Part shown: in pieces, positions 1 through 9,240 of the stretch
Layout of the letters: every line of letters starts with the position of its first letter
Position numbering within the stretch: position 1 is the first letter of the stretch
Origin: Monosporascus cannonballus
Taxonomy: Eukaryota; Ascomycota; Sordariomycetes; Xylariales
Assembly: GCA_004154925.1 (NCBI GenBank)
Contig: QJNS01000272.1
Coordinates: 1-32,294, forward strand
Length of the DNA: 32,294 nucleotides
Direction of reading: 5' to 3'
The notes under the pieces: generated by a model
Told to the model about the DNA's origin: nothing
Databases searched by the model: none
What the model saw: only the letters and a program-made list of their open reading frames with translations
Translations under genes and position numbers: made by a program

Positions 1-28
1 CTCTTAGGACTCAAGTGGAGTTAAGGGG

Positions 29-311
29 CAGGCTCTGGACAGAATAGTCGGGACACCCCTATACCAGACTCTAAAACGCGCCCAATTTCGCCGATATCTT
101 CCTCATATATCGCTTGCAATTAAATTAAGGTACTAACGATAATATCCCTTTCATAGAATCATTATAAAAAAACTAACGCCGAAGATTCCGGTAAATAGAT
201 CAATAGATTTTTGCGATGTTCCTAGGTGAAATTACCTATAAGTCAATATAGTTGCTAATATACCTATAGAAGTAATTGTTAGGGGTGTCCCAATTATTTG
301 TCCCGAACCTG
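29..311. mobile_element. MITE-like non-autonomous DNA element with TIRs
   Basis: The left end (29-60) and the reverse complement of the right end (281-311) align over 31-32 bases with one gap and four mismatches. Both start CAGG and both end in the identical GGGACACCCCT. The element is flanked on both sides by AGGGG (24-28 and 312-316), which fits a 5-bp target-site duplication. The 220-bp interior is AT-rich and has no reading frame, so the element would depend on a transposase made elsewhere. I cannot assign a superfamily. A TA-dinucleotide target is not supported by the outermost boundary. Two of the four mismatches are C/T or G/A, as decay would give. Confidence 0.7.
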
Positions 312-643
312 AGGGGTATGCACAATAGCCTCCTAGAAAAGTGTCGTGCACATAGTTGCACGCAGTAAGACGGCACGGCATTGGTTTCATGTACACGTGA
401 GTCCATGGCTCCCCCTTACTTGGTCAACAACACCTAATTTGGACGTGCACAGCCACAAATAACTAGGCAGCTCTTGCGCAAATAATTAGTTGGTTAGCCA
501 CCGCCGCTAAGTCTAGGCATAGGTAAAACACAACATCTCCGCGCCTCGACCACCTGGCAGCTTTCTTCATCTCTCATTCAACTATTTCGCAAACAAGCAA
601 GAAAAAAGGAAAACAAAAGAACAAACCCGAGAAAACAACAGCT
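312..643 (+). promoter_or_regulatory. Upstream region of the 98-aa membrane-protein gene
   Basis: There is no reading frame of note here. Just before the start codon, about 561-600, lies a pyrimidine-rich stretch (cttcatctctcattcaacta), then an A-rich leader. That pattern is common around transcription starts of filamentous fungi. I see no TATA box at a convincing distance. The assignment as promoter rests on position and composition only. Confidence 0.4.
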
Positions 644-1002
644 ATGGCTAAGCCGGAAGTGAAGCATGATAAAAGCTATCCCGGTAAGTTTCATCAAATA
701 TGTTTCGAGTCTCATCCAGCATTTACTAACTGAATTAACCTGTAGGAACAAATACTTCCATGTCTCCTCTAGATCGAGCACCTCTATGTTGGAAGGACCT
801 AAGAGCATTTATAATCGCGGTGGTCGCGCTGTCTTATAGCATCTGGGATGGCATCGACGCATTCATTCACTACGAGGGCTGGGATCAAACAAAGACGTAT
901 GATAAAGGGCGTATGATTTGGGGCGGAATTGCTGTGTTGATACTGGCGTTTTTGGCGCGGTACATTCCTGATATTTTCCGATATATCTACGGCCGTAAAT
1001 AA
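644..1002 (+). CDS. Hypothetical small protein with two membrane segments (2 exons)
   Basis: Exon 1 is 644-683 and exon 2 is 746-1002, giving 98 residues. The 62-bp intron (684-745) has a GTAAGT donor, a CTAAC branch site at about 726-730 and a TAG acceptor. Splicing keeps the frame exactly and adds 18 residues (MAKPEVKHDKSYPGTNTS) before the internal Met at 760. Hydrophobic segments lie at about residues 34-52 and 70-84. A short acidic/aromatic loop (YEGWDQTKTYDKG) separates them, and the tail is basic (RYIYGRK). No signal peptide is evident; it is probably a small two-pass membrane protein. I do not recognise the family. The perfect intron and clean frame argue that it is a real gene. It neighbours a secreted-protein gene on the same strand, but almost 1 kb separates them. 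Confidence 0.72.
684..745 (+). other. Spliceosomal intron of the two-membrane-segment gene
   Basis: The intron is 62 bp, with GTAAGT donor, CTAAC branch point about 17 bases before the acceptor, and TAG acceptor. It sits after the first base of a Gly codon (phase 1). Length and signals are typical for a filamentous ascomycete. Confidence 0.75.
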
Positions 1003-1170
1003 TTAAACCGCTAGTATTTATTCAATACGAAAGACGGCATGAAACATACGCATGGGCAAGGAGAAAGGAGAGTCGCAGAAAACGTGCCTTCAACCCGCAC
1101 TCAAGCCTGAACTTCGAAATCGCGCTTAGTCGTTGCAGTATAGCTGGAGCAGAGTGGTTGGCTCGCAATC

Positions 1171-1395
1171 CTAAAGTTCCAATGCCAAGGAGACACTAGC
1201 ATTAGTCGGATCACTATCCTCAAGTCCGAATTTCAAATAAACTGGAGGCCTGCTCGCGGGTCCTGTGGTTGAGGCAGGCAGATCACGTATGAGAGGATCA
1301 GCTGAAAGGAAAGACCTGTCTTTTCCAGTTGTGTCTGAGTCGAGGAAGTGCTGCCAGAAAGGATTACCCTTGTTAGATGTTCTGCGTCGAGGCAT
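1171..1395 (-). CDS. Doubtful 74-aa ORF
   Basis: An ATG-started minus-strand frame of 74 codons begins with a basic run (MPRRRTSNKGN) and ends in an acidic, Ser-rich tail. An in-frame TAA lies eight codons upstream of the ATG, so it does not extend. I see no introns, no domain and no recognised homologue. The stretch is of normal GC content, where an open frame of this length can occur by chance. It is listed because the 950-bp gap between the flanking genes holds nothing better. Confidence 0.2.
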   Translation of the reverse strand: MPRRRTSNKGNPFWQHFLDSDTTGKDRSFLSADPLIRDLPASTTGPASRPPVYLKFGLEDSDPTNASVSLALEL

Positions 1396-1892
1396 TTCTG
1401 CCAGAAATGATCCTCCTTATTGAAGACTGAGCAAAAGAAACTTGCTTTAGCTCCATATATGACCCCTATAGTTCTATCAGCCTTGCCTTGTGATGCTCAA
1501 CTTGTACAGTTCATACGGCTAAAAATAGGCCGTTGGGGTCTGGTTCCCATTGTCGACCGAATAACCAACTAAATAGGATCCGAGAATGCGGCTCATAGAA
1601 TCTATATTCGTTCACAATGGGATTGGCCCCCTCAACGCCCAACCCAAGGCGTTGCTTACAAACCTTGGCGGGCGAGATTATAGACCATAGGATGTTTTCC
1701 TGTTACAAATTTGGTGGTATGTAAAAGGCACCCGTGTCAAAAAGCCCCACCTCGCCCTCCGGGATCCGTAAATTCCTTCACCCGGCGGAAGAGCTGGGCT
1801 TTCGTCTAATCAAGACCTGTGTCAATACATAAATGCATCACATTCCTTTTGCTTAACCACGTTGACTTTCCCAGCATCATTAGGGACAAACC

Positions 1893-1899
1893 TATATAT
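1893..1899 (+). promoter_or_regulatory. TATA box of the secreted-protein gene
   Basis: TATATAT lies about 60 bases upstream of the ATG at 1957 and is followed by a pyrimidine-rich tract (tctacctttcatactg). Position and sequence fit a fungal core promoter. Confidence 0.5.
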
Positions 1900-1956
1900 T
1901 CTACCTTTCATACTGTCAAATACTTGTCATAACTACGTCCATATACATTCGGTACA

Positions 1957-2436
1957 ATGAGGCTTTACGTAGCTTTAACCAACATTATCCTCAGCGTACC
2001 CGTGCTGAAGGCTGCTGCTTCTCCGGCCTTCTCGCAGACCACTCTCCAGGAGCGTCAGGGCTTCGACTGGGATAAATGTACTAGGACGGGCCCAGAATCT
2101 TGCACGGTATATATGGCAACGAGTGACGGCACCACACGAAATGAATACCGGATTGCTACGCTATACGACTGGGGCTGCAACGTCGTACAGGTCTACGAGA
2201 CAGACCCCCACAACACCAAGATCGTCCTCAAGGGCAACCTTCCTCACTACGTGGACCTCTATGTCGATTCCTTTTATCGACCAAATGGCCACCTGTCGTA
2301 CTATGGCCAGGATTATCAGCGAGGGGATGGCGTGTTACAAATTTCCGGGGACCGATGGCGTGGGTTGCAGAATTTCGTTTCAATGCCAGCTGTAGGGGGA
2401 ACGGGGATGTTTTATTGGAAACTGAAGGATGGTTGA
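1957..2436 (+). CDS. Small secreted protein, candidate effector
   Basis: This is an intronless frame of 159 residues. Residues 1-20 form a signal peptide: Met-Arg, a hydrophobic core (LTNIILSVPVL), then KAAASP with a likely cleavage near residue 20-22. The mature protein is about 138 residues and rich in Tyr, Trp, Gly and Asp. It has three cysteines (41, 49, 74), so at most one disulphide plus a free thiol. No membrane segment follows the signal. I do not recognise the fold or family; the pattern of aromatic and charged residues suggests a compact beta-rich protein, which is inference. The start is supported by A at -3 and the TATA box upstream. An AATAAA lies 51 bases past the stop. It is 500 bp from the RIP-mutated block, a genomic position typical of fungal effector genes. 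No sequence motif proves such a role. Confidence 0.75.
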   Translation: MRLYVALTNIILSVPVLKAAASPAFSQTTLQERQGFDWDKCTRTGPESCTVYMATSDGTTRNEYRIATLYDWGCNVVQVYETDPHNTKIVLKGNLPHYVDLYVDSFYRPNGHLSYYGQDYQRGDGVLQISGDRWRGLQNFVSMPAVGGTGMFYWKLKDG

Positions 2437-2486
2437 TCTCTTCCCGAGATTTGTATCCCCGGTCTTTCTCTTCCGGCCGGACTCTA

Positions 2487-2492
2487 AATAAA
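2487..2492 (+). terminator. AATAAA polyadenylation signal
   Basis: AATAAA lies 51 bases downstream of the secreted-protein stop codon, where a 3'-end processing signal is expected. Such signals are loose in fungi, so this is a positional inference. Confidence 0.45.
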
Positions 2493-2934
2493 CATCACTT
2501 CCCCTCATTTGCCTTGTGTGTATACAAAGATTTTCTAGTGAAGATACTTTGAACTTAGATGACCTCCTGTAGGGGTCTGCCTATTTCTCACTTATATTAT
2601 CTGGCACTCATCCAGTAAATGCCACGGGACCATGACCGATTTTCAACTGCCCATCAAGATGAACGGCGGCCCTTCATGCATCCCCCCACTTCGCCAGACC
2701 CTGAGGAACCTGACCAGCCGTGACCTCTATCCCATCTTGTAACGCTAAAATTACTAGTATACATGAATGGAAGACTCCTTGAGGGCTGCCTCTGCCTTAC
2801 AATATATGTTCCCGAATCCCCTAATGGTTGACATGTCTGCTAGTTGTCTGATTCTGTCTTGCTCCGAGGAGGTAAGTCAAACGCCCCATCAACGCCTCTC
2901 CCTCTCAAAGACCTAAGTGGGTTTCGAAAACTTA
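2493..2934. other. Gene-free transition to the AT-rich block
   Basis: This is normal-composition DNA with no supported gene. A GAGGAGGTAAGT sequence near 2868 looks like a splice donor, but no flanking exon can be built. At about 2,935 composition changes abruptly to very AT-rich. Confidence 0.45.
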
Positions 2935-5900
2935 AACTTTACTTAAAAAAGAAAGATAAAAATCAGATATATATGATATGAAATAAAATAGACTTTTGAT
3001 TTTATAAGTATTTGAAACTGAACTTTAAAAATTTATATAAAATACTTAAATAGGTTTTATAACGTTAAAAAACGGTTGACGAATTAGAAATAGCAAAATA
3101 GAAATAAAATCGAAGTTATAAAATATAAGATTAAAGATATAAGATATCAATATACTTAGAATGTTGTTTTAATAAATTATTTTAAATATAATAAGATGAC
3201 ACCTCTAGCAACGCTTCACTCTCTCAGCGAGCCGCTATTTGCTATACAAAATCAACAAATTTTCATATATATAATTAATTAACAAAAATAGATATTAAGA
3301 AACGGACTTCGGAATAGTAATCAAAACCGTAAAACAAGATGCCTTCAAAAGTATTATTTAATAATATTAATATTTCTAATAAAAAAGTTAAGATCGAAAT
3401 TGCGAAGATAAGAGGTTAACATTTTCCTATACGAATTGTATGGCAAATTGTTAGGATTAAACTTTTAAATTCACTTATAAATACCGATGTATTAAAAATA
3501 TATAAAAATATAAGCTTTTCGATTTAATTGATCTTGATTAATTTGTCATACATTTTTAAATATTTATATTTGTAAGTATTTTATATATCATATTATTAAT
3601 ATTTAAAGATAATATATCAATTATTCCATATAAACACTTTTTTATTTTTACTCCACCTTTTATTTTTGTTATATATCTTTATATTTAATTAAAATATTAA
3701 AATGAGAAAATCGTAATAAAATAAATATATCGCTTAAATTTTCAAGAATCACATATGATTTGTCAAAGGCAACCACATAATTATATAAGATAATATAAAT
3801 AAAACGGCATGTTTTGACTTATTATAAGTAATTAATTATAAGGTACTTATAATTATATAAACATAATTATTTTAACTTTGTTTTTTAAAAAAATATTTGA
3901 ATTTTTCTAACTATTTCGAGCTGGAAATCCGATTATTATAGCCGTAACGGTAAAATATCTAATAAACATCTTTTTTTCTTAAAAGAATAGCCATATAACG
4001 TACGACATTATAATTAACCTAGTCGGTTTTAATTATTTAAATAAAGATTTAACGCTTACTACTTAACTGTAAAACTAAAAGCAAACCCTAAAATTCTGAA
4101 TTATTAATATAAAATATATTTTATTATAACTATATATGCGATATTTAACTCGTATATATGGTTTTCAATTATTTTAATAAAGCGTTTATTGTGTTTTATA
4201 AATAAGTATAAACTATAATAAATCTTCGTAATTTTTAACAATAATTATGTAACTTTTATTATTTATTACATGTTATTTTTAATAATATTTTCGATACTTC
4301 TTAATTTATCTAAATTATCTTATAAAGCGATGTGTTAAATAAAAGAGATTTTTTGAGATTTCTATAAAAATAACTCTATTTTAGTATTAACTATTTAAAG
4401 GGCCGTTATAATCTTATTGTCGATTGCTTTAATAATTCAGAAATTACGTTTTTATCGGCAAAAATAACGTTAATAATAGTAAAAAAAACTGTTTTATCGA
4501 AACGTTTGTTAGTTTTAAGGACCTGATATAAAAATAGGAATATATTATTATAAATACCGTTACCGTTATTAACCGTAACTTTAATTGTAATTATAGTAAA
4601 ACTAACTTAGTACAAATTCAAACATTTTATTTTTGAAAAATACTTATATATATTATCGTTAATATAGTCTTTTAGATCATAATATTTAATAACTAAAATA
4701 ATTAAACTAAGGAATATAATTTTGTTTTACGTTTAGTTATTGTTATACACTTTATAACGTATTTTACTGTATTTTAAATAAATTTTAAATTCTGATATTT
4801 CGTAAAGGTTTTAATCATAAATTTGCTGAAAAATTAATTAATTTCTTTACAAACTTTGCTGACAAACTATATATTTTTATCATATTTTTTACTAAATTAA
4901 ATATAATATATAATCGATTTAATATTTTGTTTTTTTTTTCGTGATAATTCTTTTTCGTCATTATAAATATAAAATTAAATTGTTAATTTAATTTCTTATA
5001 ATAGAGAATTAATATTATTAAAGGAAAAGGCTTTTTTAAAGTCTTTTTTTAAAAGTTTCGTTTTTTTACCGAATTTCATTTTTAGCCGAGATCACTTTAC
5101 TAGTATAAAAAGGTTTAACGAATATTACGTTATTATTAATTGAAGTTTCTGGTAGTAAATTTAAACTTTTGCCGAGACGGATAATTTTATTAATCCGGGA
5201 AAGTTTACGAAGTATTTTGTTTTTATGAATAGAATTTTTAGAAAATAAACTTGAGAATTTGACGATAAGGATAATTTTATTAATACCTCGAATTTTAACA
5301 GGCTTTTTATCATTAATTATACTATTATATATTTAAAATATAGTTTTATTATTATACATAATATTATCACTACGAGTAATTCTAATAATTATTTCTCTTC
5401 GTCCACGATATTATTACATATAAGAATTTCGAAAACGTTACTATTTTTCTTCTTTTATTCGTTAACCTTAATATAATTAAGCCGTTTAAAAATAAATATA
5501 TGTATTTTCGTGAATTTTTATTTTCTCTTAAAATATCTTAAAACTGTAACTAAATTAATTTGATTTCCTTGTTTAAATATTATTTTATTGGCTTTTTAAC
5601 GACAAAGTAATTATTTATATTTTGCGCAAAATATATTAATATGTCTTTTTTACCGTTTTCGTTTATATATTTTAATTAATAATCATAACGTTTTTATTCT
5701 TTATATGATGAATATTATAAGAGAAACGGTGATAAAAACAGTTCTTTAATAAATATAATCGAATTATCGAAATTAATAAACTTTTTGTTATTCTGGTTAT
5801 AAAAACCGGTTTTCGCTTTATCCGTATTATAATTATTTCTTATATCTATAAATCTATTAAATTAAACTTTTTATTGGAATTTTTTAAATATCGAGTTAAT

Positions 5901-7498
5901 AAATTTTTAAAAACGTTTTTAGTAATATTTTCGCTAGATATTACGGAGAGTTTATTCGAAGATATTTTTGAAAGTAATAAGATAAATATATTTTCTATTA
6001 AAGCTAACTGTAAAAACGGTTTAAAAAACGAGGGATTATTGATTTAAATGAAACATAACTAAATTCTTAAGAACAATAGGACTGTTACTAAGATAAAACT
6101 TTTAAATTTATAAATATTGTGATATTAACGATTGCACCTTTAAAATAACATAAGGTATTTTTTTAAAAAAAGCGTTAATTATTATTTATAAATTATAACG
6201 TGATTTGGAGTAAGATTTTAGAAATGAAATAAAATGAAATAATAAAATAGCACATGAATATATTTATTAATTATTAATACCCTTTAATAAAAATACATAT
6301 TAATTTTTATTTTATTTTTTGTGTAAACGAAAAAATATAATTATATATTTATCATCCAGTATTTCAATTTTATTAAGCTAAATTAAGAATTTTTAATATT
6401 CGGCGAACTAATTAATTAAGTATTTTATTTCGTATTCGATAACCGTTTCGTTAACTGTAATAAAAAAATTCTTTTTAAAACGTTATTTTTCGTTTTTAAC
6501 CTTATAACCTATTTATATAACGAAATATTTAACGAATAAACTCTTTTTATATTAACGAATTTTGCGGTTTATGATATTATCAATTTTCTATTTTATTCGT
6601 CACCGTTCACGATAATAAGATTAAATATAATTATTTTCTTATTAAATGGCTTTTTTTTCTTATTTTGATTTTCAAAATTACATTCTCAAAATAAAGGAGT
6701 AATTTTTTAACGTTTTTAAATTATTTTATCTTGATAAACAATTATTTCCGCTCAAATTAATCAAATAAGTAATATCTCTAATATAATTTCAAATATATAA
6801 TTTGAAGTTTTTAAAGTTTATCGAAAGATATTAGTTATTAAAATCCTTAACGAATATATTAGTAATATGGGGTAGTTTAGCCGTTTTTTAACGTAATGCC
6901 TTTTACGATATTTATTACCTTTTTTATAATCCCGTTTTTTAATATATCTACCGTTAACTTTAATTTTATACGAAGTATTAATTTATCTCGTAATTTACAT
7001 ATTTTATGCGTTAAAAAATCGTTATAATAACATTATAAACTAAATATTATATTAATTTATAAACTTTAACATTAGCAACTATATAGAAATATATAGCGAT
7101 ATTTTCGGTTTGGTTTTAGGTTCTCGATAAACCGTCTCTTGATAAATAATATACGGTTAAACAAAGATAATTTAATTTTTAAAGCGCCAAAAACATCGTT
7201 TTATAAAACGGACGTAAATTTTGAATATTTATTATTAATAATCATAATTAATAATTTCCAATCACAAGACTATAATATTTTTAACCTTATAATTGCTTAA
7301 TCCTTAGTTATATACCGCAAGTTATCTAGCAGGCGGTAGTTAAAATAAATGGCACACCTAACCGCTCTACTTTCTAAAATTTCATACAATTTGCATATAG
7401 TTCAAAAGACAGCAAGGGTTATTTAAAACACGACTAAAATAATGCCTTTAAAAATACTTTATATAATAAATTTAGACGTTAATTTAATAAGCTATATA
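2935..7498. other. AT-rich RIP-decayed DNA, no recognisable element
   Basis: I see no intact gene. CG is retained and CA/TG depleted, so this was probably repeat DNA. Short protein-like stretches on the minus strand between about 6,880 and 7,200 (for example one reading FLTHKICKLRDK) suggest a decayed coding sequence. It may be continuous with the remnants at 7,499-8,060, but I could not identify a family. Two imperfect copies of GGATAATTTTATTAAT lie near 5,178 and 5,270. Confidence 0.5.
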
Positions 7499-7705
7499 TT
7501 ATTCTCCGCTACAAATCATACTTTGCCACCGTTCTATTATGGATTTAAATATAACCTTCTGCCGTCTTTTATTTATTATATCCCACCCTTTTTCAGTTAA
7601 TCTCATAAGCTGCCGCATATTGATATAAGGGTTGTTCTCGATATGGAACTTAACTATCTTCATGGTACTTTCGATCGAGTTCGTTTCGGGGTTATTGTAA
7701 ACGCT
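7499..7705 (-). pseudogene. Unidentified coding remnant (68 open codons)
   Basis: The minus strand is open for 68 codons, ending at TAA 7499-7501; the longest ATG-started part (7499-7663) is 54 codons. It reads as an amphipathic, basic, helical segment, with pieces such as MKIVKFHIENNPYINMRQLM and WDIINKRRQKVIFKSI. Composition is much less AT-biased than the surroundings. The frame continues upstream through one TAA with protein-like sequence, so it is probably the 3' end of a decayed gene. It lies downstream of, and in the same orientation as, the Harbinger transposase remnant. PIF/Harbinger elements carry a second, DNA-binding ORF, which this could be. That is inference, with no family motif seen. 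Confidence 0.4.
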
Positions 7706-8160
7706 TTAAATAATAATATAACTTTTTTTAGAGCCATTATTTCGTAGCTTTCGAAGTATGGCTTATATCGCTATCCTGTTATATAATCAGGTCCTTAAGG
7801 CCAAGGTAAAGCTCTGCGAAAGCTATCGCCCGTTTTATAATCTCGATATATTTGGACAAAATTATTTTCTTACGAATGTCTTGAATTTCGTATCAAAAAA
7901 GAAGTAATAGCCAATTCTCCGCAGTTATTAATCTTATAATATAATAAGCTTTTTATTCGTCATATTTAAAAGAAAAATTGTAATAAAGTATTTATTAAAG
8001 GCGTTAGTCCTGCCGGCGTTATCACCGATCTATAATAACGTTAAATTTAATAACGGTCTATTACGCGTTATAATCTTTAGCCTTCCTTTTAACGTTATCA
8101 CTGCCCTCCTTCCTAAAGCCGAAATGTATCTTATTTTCGGAAACGAACTTCGGAAAAAAT
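7706..8160 (-). pseudogene. Further unidentified minus-strand coding fragments
   Basis: Protein-like stretches broken by TAA/TGA and frame changes lie here. One reads IRLITAENWLLLLF then a stop, followed by YEIQDIRKKIILSKYIEIIK and AIAFAELYLGLKDLII before the next stop at about 7,782. Another, near 7,990-8,030, reads GDNAGRTNAFNKYFI. They are helical and Lys/Ile/Tyr-rich, the expected skew after RIP. Several in-frame stops are at positions where CAA or CAG could have become TAA or TAG. The family is unknown. Confidence 0.35.
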
Positions 8161-8376
8161 CTGGCCCTTGTAAGATAATGGATAGCTGTGAGCTGGATAA
8201 GGTGATCTCCGACTAGTCGTAAAGTAGATTCCAAGAAGTGAATGTATTAGGTTACTTCTATCTGGCGTTTCCCACTAGCTGCCAGATGGTGGATTTATAT
8301 TAGTAAGTGGGTCGGTGGCTGATCGGTGGCTGGTCGGCTACCAGCCTCATCCTTATAGGGGCTGTATTCTCACAGC
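8161..8376. other. Normal-GC insertion interrupting the Harbinger remnant
   Basis: About 215 bp of near-normal composition sits where the transposase C-terminus should continue. Homology stops after the residues RNAIE at about 8,380. It contains an inverted repeat ATCTGGC/GCCAGAT (about 8,260-8,286). It also holds an 11-bp tandem repeat, TCGGTGGCTGA / TCGGTGGCTGG, at 8312-8333 with a decayed third copy. It has no reading frame. It could be a short later insertion that escaped RIP; no target duplication is resolved. Confidence 0.4.
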
Positions 8377-9240
8377 ACTCTCGATAGCGTTTCGTAATTG
8401 CGCATACTTCAAATTGTACACCTCTTCTGGAGTTTATAACTTTAATTCGGCCTGCGTTTACTTTTAAAGGTAATATAGCGTTCCGCATTACGGAATAAGA
8501 ATTTGTTTGCTGGTAGGGTACCCAGTATTCCTAAACATATATTTATCCTTAGGGATAACAAAGTTATCACGATCGACCGCGCTATTAAACATTTTGGCGT
8601 TATTCGCAAAACCCTTCCAGCCTGCTAATACGTAAATAAACTTCCCATCCAACTTATAAACGGCTAATATATTCGTTAATAATTTTCCTTTACGGTTCCT
8701 TTATATTTTTCGCCTAAAGGCGTTATTTTCGATTCGGATCTTAAAATAAATATTATTGAACGCTTTTATTGCGTTTCTAAACTATAAAAAGAATTTCCCG
8801 TTATTAACAATCTTAAAATAAAAATTATTATTAACGGATTTAATAATAACGTATATTAATACTATAAAGGCATTTAAAATTTCATAAAATGCATATTAAA
8901 CGGCGTTATTATTCATTATAAAACGATTTATAATAACTCAAACGAAAAAAACCTTAAACTATAAGATAAAAAAATTATCATTTTTTCGTTTATCAAATTC
9001 CGTAACGCCATTAACGCCGTATTAGTTAATAGCTTATTACATAACGCGTAATACGTATTCTTATTTATCTTTATTATTTTTCGAAAGTAATTATCTGCGG
9101 AACATAATATCGCAAATATATATTTAAGGCCCGTTTGATTATTAATATATATCCTAATACGATACTAACTATGGCCATCAAGGCCTGCAAAAAAGATATA
9201 ATAGCAATAAGCTTTTTTCGTTAACGGCGACACGTTTTCT
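8377..9240 (-). pseudogene. PIF/Harbinger (DDE_Tnp_4) transposase, RIP-inactivated
   Basis: Reading the minus strand through stops gives the order of a PIF/Harbinger nuclease. An N-terminal part (GLDGHS near 9,175-9,184) is followed by the region of the first catalytic Asp, where the usual AIDGTHI block reads AFNNIYF (first Asp position 8755-8757). Next come RNRKG (about 8,690-8,705) and GWKGFANNAKMF in place of a GWxGSAHDxxVL block (second Asp position 8599-8601). Then GDAGYP reads RNTGYP (third Asp position 8527-8529), followed by EVYNLKYAQLRNAIE, matching the conserved ELFNLRHAxLRNxIE block. All three catalytic positions are Asn codons, consistent with GA to AA transitions. Scattered stops also break the frame. 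The C-terminus beyond RNAIE is replaced by unrelated DNA. The family is secure from motif order. Confidence 0.8.

Larger units (their letters stand above)
1003..1956. other. Intergenic region between the two left-block genes
   Basis: Apart from the doubtful minus-strand frame at 1171-1395, I see no gene. The last 100 bases carry the likely core promoter of the secreted-protein gene. Composition is normal and shows no RIP signature. Confidence 0.5.

Noticed and set aside
8300..8488. 62-codon minus-strand frame MRNAILPLKVN...
   Set aside because: A shadow: the neighbouring frame of the same strand carries the Harbinger text (EVYNLKYAQLRNAIE), and the frame runs on into the unrelated insertion.
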